From: Gallionellales bacterium RIFCSPLOWO2_02_FULL_59_110
Lineage (GTDB): Bacteria; Pseudomonadota; Gammaproteobacteria; Burkholderiales; Gallionellaceae
Length of the DNA: 64,000 nt
Direction: 5' to 3'
Assembly (NCBI GenBank): GCA_001801215.1
Contig: MGXA01000070.1
Span: 1-64,000, forward strand
Position numbers and translations under genes: made by a program. The notes beneath the pieces were generated by a model that did no database searches, was not told where the DNA came from, and worked only from the letters and a program-made list of their open reading frames with translations. Below are positions 16,177 through 24,959 of this stretch, piece by piece (the stretch's first letter is position 1; every line of letters begins with the position of its first letter).

Positions 16177-16920
16177 ATGCTGGAAATGTTTTCGACCCCC
16201 CAGTTCTGGGTGGATGTGTTCAAGATCATCATGATCGACCTGCTGCTTTCCGGCGACAATGCGGTGGTGATCGCGCTGGCGTGCCGCAACCTGCCGCCGC
16301 AACAGCGCAGGAAGGGCATCATGTTCGGCGTCGGTGGCGCGATAGGCTTGCGCATCGTGCTGACCTTTTTCGCGGTCGGCCTGCTCGCGCTGCCCTATCT
16401 GAAGCTGATCGGCGCGCTGCTGCTGCTGTGGATCGGCGTCAAACTGATCTTGCCCGATGAGGAGCACAATGCGGAAAACATCAAGGCGGACACGCGGTTG
16501 TTCGGCGCGATCAAGACCATTATCATCGCCGACTTCGTGATGAGCCTGGACAACGTGCTGGGCGTGGCGGCGGCGGCCAAGGGCAACGTGTGGCTGCTGG
16601 TGTTCGGCCTGGTGATCAGCATCCCGATGATCGCCTGGAGCAGCCAGTTGGTGCTGAAGCTGATCGACCGCTACCCCCTCATCATTTATATCGGCGGAGC
16701 GCTGCTCGGCTATGTCGCGGGCGAGATGCTGGTGACCGAGGCGCTGTTCGCAACGATTATTGAGGCGCACCACTACCTGCACTGGCTGGTTCCGGCGACC
16801 TGCGCGCTGCTGGTGGTGGCGCTCGGCAAATGGCTGGCGTTGCGCAAGGCGGTGTCCGCGCCGGTGGTCGATCTGGTGGATGAGACGGTGGACAATCAAT
16901 CGCAAAGGGGAGAACGATGA
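16177..16920 (+). CDS. TerC-family integral membrane protein
   Basis: The 247-residue protein has about seven hydrophobic helices and the two acidic repeat motifs of the TerC/YjbE family: LLLSGDNAVVIALA near residue 22 and FVMSLDNVLGVAAA near 122. TerC proteins are linked to manganese or other metal export, including metalation of exoenzymes. The start at 16177 lacks a strong Shine-Dalgarno sequence. No yybP-ykoY-like riboswitch was recognised upstream. It overlaps uspA by four bases (ATGA). Confidence 0.9.
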   Translation: MLEMFSTPQFWVDVFKIIMIDLLLSGDNAVVIALACRNLPPQQRRKGIMFGVGGAIGLRIVLTFFAVGLLALPYLKLIGALLLLWIGVKLILPDEEHNAENIKADTRLFGAIKTIIIADFVMSLDNVLGVAAAAKGNVWLLVFGLVISIPMIAWSSQLVLKLIDRYPLIIYIGGALLGYVAGEMLVTEALFATIIEAHHYLHWLVPATCALLVVALGKWLALRKAVSAPVVDLVDETVDNQSQRGER

Positions 16921-17342
16921 AAATACTGATTCCGGTGGATGGCTCAACCAATGCGCAGCGCGCGGTTGATTATGTGATCGGGAGTGTTGCCGCGCTGAAG
17001 GAGCCGCCGCAACTGCTGTTGCTGAATGTGCAGTGGAACGTGGCGGCCGGCAACGTCAAGCTGTTCATCGACCAGCAAACCATCGACAATTATTACCGCG
17101 AGCAGGGCATGGCGGCGTTGCAGGCGGCGCGCGCCGCGCTGGATGCTGTGGCGTTGCCCTACCAGTATCACATCAGCGTCGGCACGCCGGCTGAAGCGAT
17201 CGTGCAATATGCCGGCGAGCAGGGCGTGGATCAGATTGTGATGGGCAGGCAGGGGCAGGGCGGCTTGCAGGCTTTGTTGCTGGGGTCGGTGGTGAACAAG
17301 GTATTGCACCTGGCGAACTGCCCGGTAGTGCTGATCAAATAG
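16917..17342 (+). CDS. Universal stress protein (UspA family)
   Basis: The 141-residue single Usp domain starts MKILIPVDGSTNAQRAV. It has the ATP-binding-type signature MGRQGQGGLQALLLGSVVNKVLHLANCPVVL, here split as GxGG...GSV, near the C-terminus. It is coupled to terC by an ATGA overlap. It is probably an ATP-binding dimer that modulates stress or membrane transport functions. The partner is unknown. Confidence 0.92.
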   Translation: MKILIPVDGSTNAQRAVDYVIGSVAALKEPPQLLLLNVQWNVAAGNVKLFIDQQTIDNYYREQGMAALQAARAALDAVALPYQYHISVGTPAEAIVQYAGEQGVDQIVMGRQGQGGLQALLLGSVVNKVLHLANCPVVLIK

Positions 17343-17466
17343 ATGCACCCGGAAATTGTTGCTTGTGTTAAATCCGCTATAAATCAAAAGGGTTGTGGTG
17401 CGTTATTAAGAAATACCTTAATATTCGCGATGTAATCTGCTTGACGATAAGCCTCGGGGAGTGGCA

Positions 17467-20070
17467 ATGAACAAGGGGATGTTCTGGAAAAAAGACTGGT
17501 TCGTCGGTTTGTTGGTGGCGCTGGTGTTTTTGCTTGGCGCGAACACCGACCTGATGCAAAGCCTGGAGCGCAAGGCATATGACTTGGGGATGCTGGCTTC
17601 GTCGCGTGCGCCGAGCGACAAGATTGCGGTAATCGCGATCGACGAGCAGAGCATCGCAAATCTGGGCCGCTGGCCATGGTCGCGCGAAATTCACGCCAAG
17701 ATGGTGGATATCCTCGCGGCGGGACATGCCAAAGTTATCGGGCATACCGCTTTCTTTTTCGAGCCGCAGGTCGATGCGGGACTCGCCTACATACATCAAA
17801 TCGCCGGGTTGCTGGGCAAGCAGCATTTGCTGGATGGAACGCAGCCTGCGGCGGTGGTTCCCGAGGTGGCGGCAAGTGGCGTTAGCGCCGCGGATGCGGG
17901 TAGCCCGGAGCAACAGTTGACCCCGGATGAGCCCTCGCCGCTGGACACGCTGCTGCTGGAAGCGGCGCAAAATCTCAACAACGACCAGAAACTCAGCGAC
18001 AGCATGGCTAACGCCAACGATGTGCTGCTGGCAATGTTTTTCGATCTGGGCGAACCGCAAGGTAAACCCGACGAGGCGCTGCCCGACTATGTGCTGCGCA
18101 ACAATCTCATCAACGTGAAAGGCTCCGGCGCGCAGCCGTTACCTTCGCGCGGCATGCTGGCGCCGATCCCGGCTTTGGGCGGCAAGGCATTGGCCATCGG
18201 TCATCTGAACAGTTTTCCGGACGTGGACGGCGCGGTGCGCACCGAGCCGCTGGTGGTGAGCTACTACGACCAATATTATCCCTCCTTGTCGCTGATGCTG
18301 GCGGCCAAGAGCCTCAATCTTGACGCCAGGGATATCCACGTCAGCCTGGGCGAAGGCGTGCAGTTGGGCAACCGGAAAATCGCCACCGATCCGGCCTTGC
18401 AGATGCATACCTATTTTTACAAGGATACGGATGGGCGTCCCGCTTTCCCGGTGGATTCTTTCTACGACGTGTTTACCGGCAAGATACCGGCGGAAAAATA
18501 CCGCGACAAGATCGTGCTGATCGGTGCGTCGGCCGCCGGCGTCGGCACCTTGCAGGTGACGCCGGTTTCTGCGGGCATGGCGCCCGCGTTGATCCTGGCG
18601 CATTCGGTGTCCAGCATTCTCAAGGGCGATTATTTCGTGGCGCCGGACTGGGGGGTGATGGCGGAAATCGGCGTGTTCCTGCTGGTCGCGCTGTACCTGG
18701 TTCTGTTGCTGCCGCGTCTCGGTGCGGCGGTTGGTGCCGCAGTTACCGGCGCATTGTTCGCGGCATTGCTGGCGGCGCACTTCGTGCTGATGACGACTCA
18801 GGCGCTGTGGCTGCAACTGATGCTGCCCTCGACTTTGCTGCTGGTCGGCCATGCGCTGCTGACCACCAAGCGCTTCCTGGTGACGGAGAAGGGCAAACAT
18901 AAATCCGATGCCGAATCCGCGGAAAGCAACCGTATGCTGGGGCTGGCATTCCAGGGACAGGGGCAGCTGGACATCGCCTTCGACAAGTTCCGCAAGGTGC
19001 CGATGGACGACAGTCTGATGGAGGTGCTGTACAACCTGGGGCTGGATTTCGAGCGCAAACGCCAGTTCAACAAGGCCGAATCGGTATTCAAATATATGGC
19101 CGAATACAACCCCAAGTTCCGCGATCTGGAGCAGCGCGTGAAGCAGGTGCAGGCCATGTCCGAAACAGTCATTCTCGGAAGCGGCGGAGGCGGGCGCACC
19201 AATGCCAGCACCATGGTGCTGGACAAGGCGGGCGTGTCCAAGCCGATGCTGGGGCGTTACGAGATCGAGAAGGAGCTCGGCAAGGGCGCGATGGGCGTGG
19301 TGTATTACGGCAAGGATCCCAAGATTGGCCGCGTGGTGGCGATCAAGACCATGGCCCTGGCTCAGGAGTTCGAGCCGGACGAATTGCAGGACGTGAAGGA
19401 ACGCTTCTTCCGCGAGGCGGAAACGGCGGGACGTTTGAACCATCCGAACATCGTGTCGATTTACGATGCCGGCGAGGAGCACGACCTGGCTTATATCGCG
19501 ATGGAATTTCTCAAGGGCAAGGATCTGGTGCCGTTTACCAAACCGGGCAATCTGCTGCCGCTGGACAGGGTGATGAGCATCGTTGCCCGTGTCGCCGACG
19601 CGCTGGATTATGCGCACAGGCAGAACGTGGTACATCGCGACATCAAGCCGGCCAACATCATGTACGACCCGGAAACCGATACGCCCAAGGTGACCGATTT
19701 CGGCATCGCGCGCATTACCGATTCGAGCAAAACCAAAACCGGCATGGTGCTGGGCACGCCTTCGTTCATGTCGCCGGAGCAGCTGGCTGGCAGGAAGATC
19801 GAGGGGCATTCCGACCTGTTCTCGCTGGGCGCGAGCCTCTACCAACTGGCTTGTGGTAAGCTTCCATTCGAGGGCGACTCGATGGCGCAGTTGATGTACC
19901 GTATCGCCAACGAACCCCATGCCGATATTTTGAGCATCCGGCCGGATTTGCCGCCTTGTCTGGTGACCATCGTCAACAAGTCGCTGGCCAAACAGATCGA
20001 AGACCGTTACGCCAATGGCGCGGAGATGGCTGAAGCGTTACGCCGATGCGCGGCCGGCTTGCAGGGATGA
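17467..20070 (+). CDS. CHASE2-domain receptor Ser/Thr protein kinase
   Basis: The 867-residue membrane receptor has one N-terminal helix (about residues 9-25) and a periplasmic CHASE2 sensor (about 40-375, with IAVIAIDEQSIANLGRWPWSR). Three further helices follow (about 395-470), then a TPR-like linker with YNLGLDFERKRQFNKAESVF, and a C-terminal Hanks kinase (about 595-865): GKGAMGVVYYG, IAIKT-type lysine, HRDIKPANIMYD, DFGIARI and GTPSFMSPEQLAG. ATG 17467 is preferred over GTG 17461 because GGGGAG lies five bases upstream. It is the first gene of a run with PP2C, FHA and cyclase genes, so it is probably the kinase opposed by the phosphatase and read by the FHA protein. Confidence 0.93.
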   Translation: MNKGMFWKKDWFVGLLVALVFLLGANTDLMQSLERKAYDLGMLASSRAPSDKIAVIAIDEQSIANLGRWPWSREIHAKMVDILAAGHAKVIGHTAFFFEPQVDAGLAYIHQIAGLLGKQHLLDGTQPAAVVPEVAASGVSAADAGSPEQQLTPDEPSPLDTLLLEAAQNLNNDQKLSDSMANANDVLLAMFFDLGEPQGKPDEALPDYVLRNNLINVKGSGAQPLPSRGMLAPIPALGGKALAIGHLNSFPDVDGAVRTEPLVVSYYDQYYPSLSLMLAAKSLNLDARDIHVSLGEGVQLGNRKIATDPALQMHTYFYKDTDGRPAFPVDSFYDVFTGKIPAEKYRDKIVLIGASAAGVGTLQVTPVSAGMAPALILAHSVSSILKGDYFVAPDWGVMAEIGVFLLVALYLVLLLPRLGAAVGAAVTGALFAALLAAHFVLMTTQALWLQLMLPSTLLLVGHALLTTKRFLVTEKGKHKSDAESAESNRMLGLAFQGQGQLDIAFDKFRKVPMDDSLMEVLYNLGLDFERKRQFNKAESVFKYMAEYNPKFRDLEQRVKQVQAMSETVILGSGGGGRTNASTMVLDKAGVSKPMLGRYEIEKELGKGAMGVVYYGKDPKIGRVVAIKTMALAQEFEPDELQDVKERFFREAETAGRLNHPNIVSIYDAGEEHDLAYIAMEFLKGKDLVPFTKPGNLLPLDRVMSIVARVADALDYAHRQNVVHRDIKPANIMYDPETDTPKVTDFGIARITDSSKTKTGMVLGTPSFMSPEQLAGRKIEGHSDLFSLGASLYQLACGKLPFEGDSMAQLMYRIANEPHADILSIRPDLPPCLVTIVNKSLAKQIEDRYANGAEMAEALRRCAAGLQG

Positions 20071-20073
20071 GCT

Positions 20074-20901
20074 ATGAAAATAGAAGACGCGCTTGAAATA
20101 GTCAGCCAGACCCATCCGGGTATGGTGCGTTCGCACAACGAAGACAGCGTCGCGCAGGAACTGGCTTGTGGCTTGGTTGTGCTGGCGGACGGGATGGGTG
20201 GCTATAATGCCGGAGAAGTGGCGAGCGGCATAGCCGTTTCGGTCGTGGCGACGGAAATCTGCCAACGCTTGGAGAGTGTCAGCCCGGTGGATCGCGACGA
20301 GGCAAGCGGCGAGGAATTGGGTGTGGCGCTGCTGCGCGACAACATCCGCAAGGCGAACGCCTCGATCTATCATGCGGCGCAGAGCCAGCCGCAATACGCG
20401 GGAATGGGCACGACCATCGTTTCCGGCCTGTTTTACGACAACCGCGTGGCGGTCGGGCATGTCGGCGATTCGCGCATGTACCGGTTGCGCGGCGAGACGC
20501 TGGAGACGATCACCCGCGACCATTCCCTGTTGCAGGAGCAGATCGACGGCGGGATGATCAGCGTCGAGGATGCGCGCCAGTCCAGGAACAAGAATCTGGT
20601 GACGCGCGCGGTCGGGATCGATGCCGAAGTGGTGCCGGAAATTCATTTGCACGACGTGCTGGTCGGCGATATTTACCTGCTCTGTTCGGACGGCCTGAAC
20701 GACATGGTGGAGGACGAGGATATCCAGTCCACGCTGTATGCGATGCAGGGCAACCTGCCGCTTGCGGTCGAGCAATTGATCCAGATGGCGAACGACAACG
20801 GCGGCCGCGACAATGTTTCGGTGATACTGGTAAAAATCAATGGCGAATTTGCCGTGCCGCGCGGCTGGCTGGCGCAGCTGTTCAAATGGTTCAGGAAGTA
20901 A
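20074..20901 (+). CDS. PP2C-family Ser/Thr protein phosphatase (Stp1/PppA-like)
   Basis: The 275-residue soluble phosphatase has the metal-binding motifs MVRSHNEDS, LADGMGGYNAGE, GMGTTIV, GHVGDSRMYRLR, CSDGLNDMVED and a GGRDNVSVI ending, all with the conserved aspartates. It starts three bases after the CHASE2 kinase stops and should reverse the kinase's phosphorylation. Kinase, PP2C phosphatase and FHA protein together form the PpkA/PppA/Fha-type trio known from type VI secretion and other envelope systems, but no secretion genes adjoin here. Confidence 0.95.
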   Translation: MKIEDALEIVSQTHPGMVRSHNEDSVAQELACGLVVLADGMGGYNAGEVASGIAVSVVATEICQRLESVSPVDRDEASGEELGVALLRDNIRKANASIYHAAQSQPQYAGMGTTIVSGLFYDNRVAVGHVGDSRMYRLRGETLETITRDHSLLQEQIDGGMISVEDARQSRNKNLVTRAVGIDAEVVPEIHLHDVLVGDIYLLCSDGLNDMVEDEDIQSTLYAMQGNLPLAVEQLIQMANDNGGRDNVSVILVKINGEFAVPRGWLAQLFKWFRK

Positions 20902-20937
20902 CTGGTTCAAAATTCAGTTTGGGGAAGGGTCAAGACT

Positions 20938-21729
20938 ATGGCTGCAAAATTGATACTTAGCATGGACGGGGTGGTCGTCAAGGAATACCCCCTGAGCAAG
21001 GAGCGCATGACCATCGGGCGCAAGGCGCATAACGATATTGTCATCGACAACCTGGCGGTGAGCGGCGAACATGCGGCAGTCGTCACCATACTGCACGACT
21101 CTTTCCTCGAAGACCTGGACAGCACCAACGGGCTGGAAGTAAACGGGGTTCCGACCAAGAAGCACTTCCTGCAAAACAACGACCTGATCGAGATCGGCAA
21201 ATACAAGCTGAAATACGTCAACGATCAGGCCGGCCAGACGAACCCCGCCGATTTCGAGAGAACCATGGTGTTGCGCGCGCCGGTCAAACAGGCCGCCCCT
21301 GCCGCAGAAAAAGGCGATACAACCGTGATGGGCATGACAAAGGCCCCAAGCGCCGCCAATGTCAAGCCTGCCGAAATGCTGGATCAAACCGGCAAAGCTG
21401 CGCAGCAGCCGGTCAAACCGGCAATTCCACAGGCGGCTGCCAAGCCGGCCATGGCTTCCGCCTTGCAAGCGGTGGCCGTGCAAATTCTGACCGGCCCCAA
21501 CGCCGGGAAGGAGCTGGAACTGGTCAAGAACCTCACCACGCTGGGCAAACCCGGCGTGCAGGTGGCTGTCCTGACGCGCCGCCCGCACGGTTACTTTATC
21601 ACCCATGTGGAAGGCGCAAACCATCCAACGGTGAACGGAACGCCGTTGAGCGACCAGCCGCATCAGCTTAACGACCATGATGTGATCGAGCTGGCCGGGG
21701 TGAAAATGGAGTTTTATTTCAAGGGATAA
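20938..21729 (+). CDS. Double FHA-domain phosphothreonine-binding protein
   Basis: The 263-residue protein has an N-terminal FHA domain (about residues 5-90) with the conserved GRKAHNDIVIDN, VSGEHA and DSTNGLEVNG motifs. A low-complexity Ala/Lys/Pro linker follows, then a second, degenerate FHA-like domain (about 175-262: ILTGPNAGKELEL, TLGKPGVQVAVL, HPTVNGTPL). FHA domains bind phosphothreonine, so it should recruit substrates or the phosphorylated kinase. The second domain lacks the canonical GR and SxxH residues and may bind protein without phosphate. Confidence 0.92.
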   Translation: MAAKLILSMDGVVVKEYPLSKERMTIGRKAHNDIVIDNLAVSGEHAAVVTILHDSFLEDLDSTNGLEVNGVPTKKHFLQNNDLIEIGKYKLKYVNDQAGQTNPADFERTMVLRAPVKQAAPAAEKGDTTVMGMTKAPSAANVKPAEMLDQTGKAAQQPVKPAIPQAAAKPAMASALQAVAVQILTGPNAGKELELVKNLTTLGKPGVQVAVLTRRPHGYFITHVEGANHPTVNGTPLSDQPHQLNDHDVIELAGVKMEFYFKG

Positions 21730-21734
21730 CAGAT

Positions 21735-21858
21735 GGCAGAGGACAGCGGGCAGGAGACAGAAGCGTTGTCGCGGCTTCGCCGCGCCTTTAATGGAATATT
21801 GCCGCGCAGCGGCAACAAAGCCTCTGTCTCCTGTCCCCTGTCTTCCGTCCTCTGGCAG
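21735..21858. repeat. Palindromic repeat between the FHA and cyclase genes
   Basis: The arms GGCAGAGGACAGCGGGCAGGAGACAGAAG and CTCTGTCTCCTGTCCCCTGTCTTCCGTCCTCTG are largely reverse complements. The centre has a second hairpin-like part, TCGCGGCTTCGCCGCG and TTGCCGCGCAGCGGCAA. The 124-bp element fills nearly the entire intergenic space and ends six bases before the GTG start of the cyclase gene, whose Shine-Dalgarno region it appears to occupy. Confidence 0.8.
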
Positions 21859-21863
21859 ACATC

Positions 21864-24089
21864 GTGAAAAAAAATGCGGTACTGATCGGGCTGGGGCTGC
21901 TGATAATCCTGTTTTTTGCCGGCAATGCCGCGCGTTTCTATCAGCTTAATTTTGTCGATAAGCTGTCCGCCGTCCTGTATGACTACCGTTTGCAGTTGAC
22001 CATGCCGCGTACGGTGGATAGCCGTATCGTCATTCTCGACATCGACGAGAAAAGCCTCAAGGAGGAAGGGCGCTGGCCGTGGAGCCGGGATCGCCTCAGC
22101 CTGCTGATGGACAAGCTGTTCGATAAATATGGCGTGGTAGTGGTCGGTTTCGACGTGGTGTTTGCCGAGAAGGACGAAAGTTCCGGGCTCAGGGTATTGC
22201 AGCAAATCGGGCAAACTCAGCTCAAGGGAGATGCGCAGTTCCAGGCGGCATTGATCCAGCTCCAGCCGCAACTCGAGTATGACAAACTGTTCGCCGACAG
22301 TATCAGGAACCGCAACGTGGTGCTGGGTTATTACCTGACCAATCAGAGCGGCACCGACAATGTGTCAGGGGTGTTGCCCGAACCGGTTTTTCCGGCGGGC
22401 ATATTTAAGGGGCGGCCGATCAGGTTTACGTCCTGGAACGGTTATGGGGCAAATCTTCCGGGATTGCAAAAGGCGGCGGCGGCGGCCGGACACTTCAATC
22501 CGCTGGTGGACGCCGACGGTGTGGTGCGGCGCGTACCGATGGTCGCGGAATACGGCGGAGCCTATTACGAATCCCTGTCGCTGGCGATGGTGCGCACCCT
22601 GTTCGGCCAACCGGAATTGCTGCCGGGTTTTGCCGAGGGCAAAACCGAGGGCTATGGCGGCCTGGAGTGGCTGGAACTGGATACCGCCGCCGGCAAACTG
22701 AAAATCCCGGTGGACGTGGAGGTGGCCACTTTCGTGCCGTACCGCGGCAGGCAAGGGAGCTTCCGCTATATTTCGGTTGCCGATGTGCTGCATGACCGCG
22801 TCGAAATCGAGCAACTCCAGAACAAGATCGTGCTGATAGGCACCACGGCGCCCGGACTGCTCGATCTGCGCGCCACGCCGGTGGCGGAGGTTTATCCGGG
22901 GGTGGAAGCGCACGCCAACATGATTTCCGGCATTCTCGACCAGAACCTGAAAGAGCGGCCGGCCTATATGGTCGGGGCAGAGGTGGTCTGGCTGCTGCTG
23001 ATGGGTATTGCGTTGAGCTTTCTGCTGCCGCGACTGGGGCCGGCCAAGGCAATACTGGTTTCGGCGACCACCTTCGCCATTACGTTCGGCATGAGCCTGG
23101 CCGTCTGGCACTACGGGAACCTGCTGTTTACCGTGGCGAACAGCCTGGTGATGATCGCCTTGCTGTTTGCGCTGAACATGTCCTACGGCTACTTCGTCGA
23201 ATCGCGCACCAAGCGCCAGATTACCGGCCTGTTCGGCCAGTATGTGCCGAGCGAACTGGTCGAGGAAATGGCGGAGCATCCGGAAAGCGTGTCCATGGAA
23301 GGCGACAGCCGCGAGATGACCATCCTGTTTTCCGACGTGCGCGGTTTTACCACGCTTTCGGAGGGGCTGGACCCGAAGGAACTGACGCTGCTGATGAACG
23401 AATTCCTCACCCCCTTGTCACGAGTTATTTACAAGCATCGCGGCACCATCGATAAATACATGGGCGATTGCATCATGGCATTCTGGGGCGCGCCGCTGCC
23501 GGATGCGAACCATGCGCGCCATGCAATCCTGGCAGGCATCGAGATGCAAGCGGCCCTGAAGGCGTTGCAGCCGCACTTCAAGGAACGCGGCTGGCCGGAG
23601 ATTTACATCGGCATAGGTATCAACAGCGGGCGCGTCAGCGTCGGCAACATGGGTTCCGAAGTGCGCGTGGCCTACACGGTAATGGGCGATGAAGTGAACC
23701 TCGCCTCGCGTCTGGAAGGTATTACCAAGCAGTACGGCGTCGGCGTGATCGTCGGCGAAAACACCAAAAATGCCGTAACCGATTTTGTCTACCGCGAGCT
23801 TGACCATGTGCGCGTGAAAGGCAAGGAGAAACCAATCGCGATTTACGAGCCCATCGGCCTGTCCAGCGAAGTGAGTAAGGATTTGCAGGACGAGGTCAAG
23901 CTGTTCCACGAAGCGCGCCGCCTGTACCGCAGGCAGGACTGGGATCAGGCCGAGTTGCAACTGATGAATTTGCAGCGCATGTCGCCGGATGCGGCACTGT
24001 ACGGAATTTATGCCGAGCGCATCGCCTATTTCCGTAAAAATCCGCCTGCGGCGGATTGGGATGGCGTGTTTGTGTTCCAGACCAAGTGA
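21864..24089 (+). CDS. CHASE2-domain class III adenylate/guanylate cyclase
   Basis: The 741-residue membrane enzyme has an N-terminal helix and a periplasmic CHASE2 sensor (SRIVILDIDEKSLKEEGRWP, about residues 45-350). Three helices follow at about 370-440, then a cyclase domain (about 470-660): TILFSDVRGFTTLSE, IDKYMGDCIMAFWGAP with the second metal aspartate, and VMGDEVNLASRLEG with the transition-state Asn and Arg. A lysine in DKYMGD and an aspartate in MGDEVN at the base-recognition positions favour ATP as substrate. A helical TPR-like tail follows. The start is GTG with no visible Shine-Dalgarno sequence because a palindromic repeat abuts it. The next genes encode a cyclic-nucleotide phosphodiesterase and a cNMP-binding protein. 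Confidence 0.93.
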   Translation: MKKNAVLIGLGLLIILFFAGNAARFYQLNFVDKLSAVLYDYRLQLTMPRTVDSRIVILDIDEKSLKEEGRWPWSRDRLSLLMDKLFDKYGVVVVGFDVVFAEKDESSGLRVLQQIGQTQLKGDAQFQAALIQLQPQLEYDKLFADSIRNRNVVLGYYLTNQSGTDNVSGVLPEPVFPAGIFKGRPIRFTSWNGYGANLPGLQKAAAAAGHFNPLVDADGVVRRVPMVAEYGGAYYESLSLAMVRTLFGQPELLPGFAEGKTEGYGGLEWLELDTAAGKLKIPVDVEVATFVPYRGRQGSFRYISVADVLHDRVEIEQLQNKIVLIGTTAPGLLDLRATPVAEVYPGVEAHANMISGILDQNLKERPAYMVGAEVVWLLLMGIALSFLLPRLGPAKAILVSATTFAITFGMSLAVWHYGNLLFTVANSLVMIALLFALNMSYGYFVESRTKRQITGLFGQYVPSELVEEMAEHPESVSMEGDSREMTILFSDVRGFTTLSEGLDPKELTLLMNEFLTPLSRVIYKHRGTIDKYMGDCIMAFWGAPLPDANHARHAILAGIEMQAALKALQPHFKERGWPEIYIGIGINSGRVSVGNMGSEVRVAYTVMGDEVNLASRLEGITKQYGVGVIVGENTKNAVTDFVYRELDHVRVKGKEKPIAIYEPIGLSSEVSKDLQDEVKLFHEARRLYRRQDWDQAELQLMNLQRMSPDAALYGIYAERIAYFRKNPPAADWDGVFVFQTK

Positions 24090-24093
24090 TTCG

Positions 24094-24165
24094 GTAGGGG
24101 CGCGATTTATCGCGCCCTTCGCCGGGAGCAAGAATAGTTAGGGGCGCGATAAATCGCGCCCCTAC
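24094..24165. repeat. Double hairpin repeat between cyclase and phosphodiesterase genes
   Basis: GTAGGGGCGCGATTTATCGCGCCC and GGGGCGCGATAAATCGCGCCCCTAC are inverted copies flanking about 23 bases. Each copy is itself a perfect hairpin (GGGCGCGAT/ATCGCGCCC). Elements of this kind are common dispersed intergenic repeats. Here it may stabilise or attenuate the mRNA between two co-directional genes. Confidence 0.85.
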
Positions 24166-24194
24166 GGATCATCAAGATTAAAGGCGACAAAACG

Positions 24195-24959
24195 ATGAAA
24201 CTCAGAGTATTGGGGTGTAGCGGCGGGATCGGTGGCAATCAGCGCACCACCTCGTTCCTGCTCGATCATGACGTGCTGATCGATGCAGGAACGGGTGTCA
24301 ACGAACTCAGCCTTGCCGAAATCAGCATGATCGACCATGTTTTTATCACCCATTCGCATCTCGACCATATCGCCTGCATCCCGTTCATGGTGGACAGCGC
24401 ATGGGCCATGCGCGACCGCCCGCTGACCATTTACGCCATCGAGGAAACGCTGGGCATCCTCAGGCAGCATATTTTCAACTGGAAAATATGGCCGGATTTC
24501 ACGGAAATCCCCGACGCCTGCCAACCTTCCATGCGTTACCGTCCGATAGCACTGGGCGAGACGGTTGTGTTGGGCGAACGCAGGATAACCGCCATTCCGG
24601 CCCATCATGCTGTACCTGCGGTCGGTTTTCATCTGGATAGCGGCGAGGCGAGCCTGGTATATAGCGGGGATACCACCGTCAACGATGACGTATGGGAGGC
24701 GGTTAACCGGATCGAAAATTTACGCTATCTCATCATTGAAACCGCATTCTCGGACGGCGAAAAAGAGCTGGCGGTACTGTCCATGCACCTTTGCCCGAGC
24801 ATGCTGGCGGGAGAACTGAAAAAATTCCGGCGCGATGCCGAGGTGTTTGTGACACATCTGAAGCCGGGTGAAGTGGAGCTGACCATGCGGCAGATCGAAA
24901 GCGCCGTTCATGACCGGCAGCCCAAAATGCTGTTGAACGGCCAGGAGCTCGAGTTTTAG
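24195..24959 (+). CDS. Metallo-beta-lactamase-fold 3',5'-cyclic-nucleotide phosphodiesterase (class II-like)
   Basis: The 254-residue soluble metallo-hydrolase starts LRVLGCSGGIGGNQRTTSFLL. It has the metal-binding HSHLDH motif near residue 53, a central VYSGDTT aspartate and a late THLKPGE histidine, and resembles CpdP/class II cyclic phosphodiesterases. It lies directly after the class III cyclase and directly before a cNMP-binding protein, which supports breakdown of the cyclase product. The specificity (cAMP or cGMP) cannot be told. Confidence 0.85.
   Translation: MKLRVLGCSGGIGGNQRTTSFLLDHDVLIDAGTGVNELSLAEISMIDHVFITHSHLDHIACIPFMVDSAWAMRDRPLTIYAIEETLGILRQHIFNWKIWPDFTEIPDACQPSMRYRPIALGETVVLGERRITAIPAHHAVPAVGFHLDSGEASLVYSGDTTVNDDVWEAVNRIENLRYLIIETAFSDGEKELAVLSMHLCPSMLAGELKKFRRDAEVFVTHLKPGEVELTMRQIESAVHDRQPKMLLNGQELEF

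Noticed and set aside
15969-16355. N-terminal extension of the minus-strand kinase
   Set aside because: Overlaps terC on the opposite strand, and the kinase domain starts at 15968.
18139-19920. 593-residue minus-strand frame
   Set aside because: Shadow of the CHASE2 kinase. The plus-strand product has complete kinase motifs.
20074-21729. Type VI secretion regulatory genes (PppA/Fha)
   Set aside because: Phosphatase and FHA proteins resemble T6SS regulators, but no tss/hcp/vgrG gene is present in the window.
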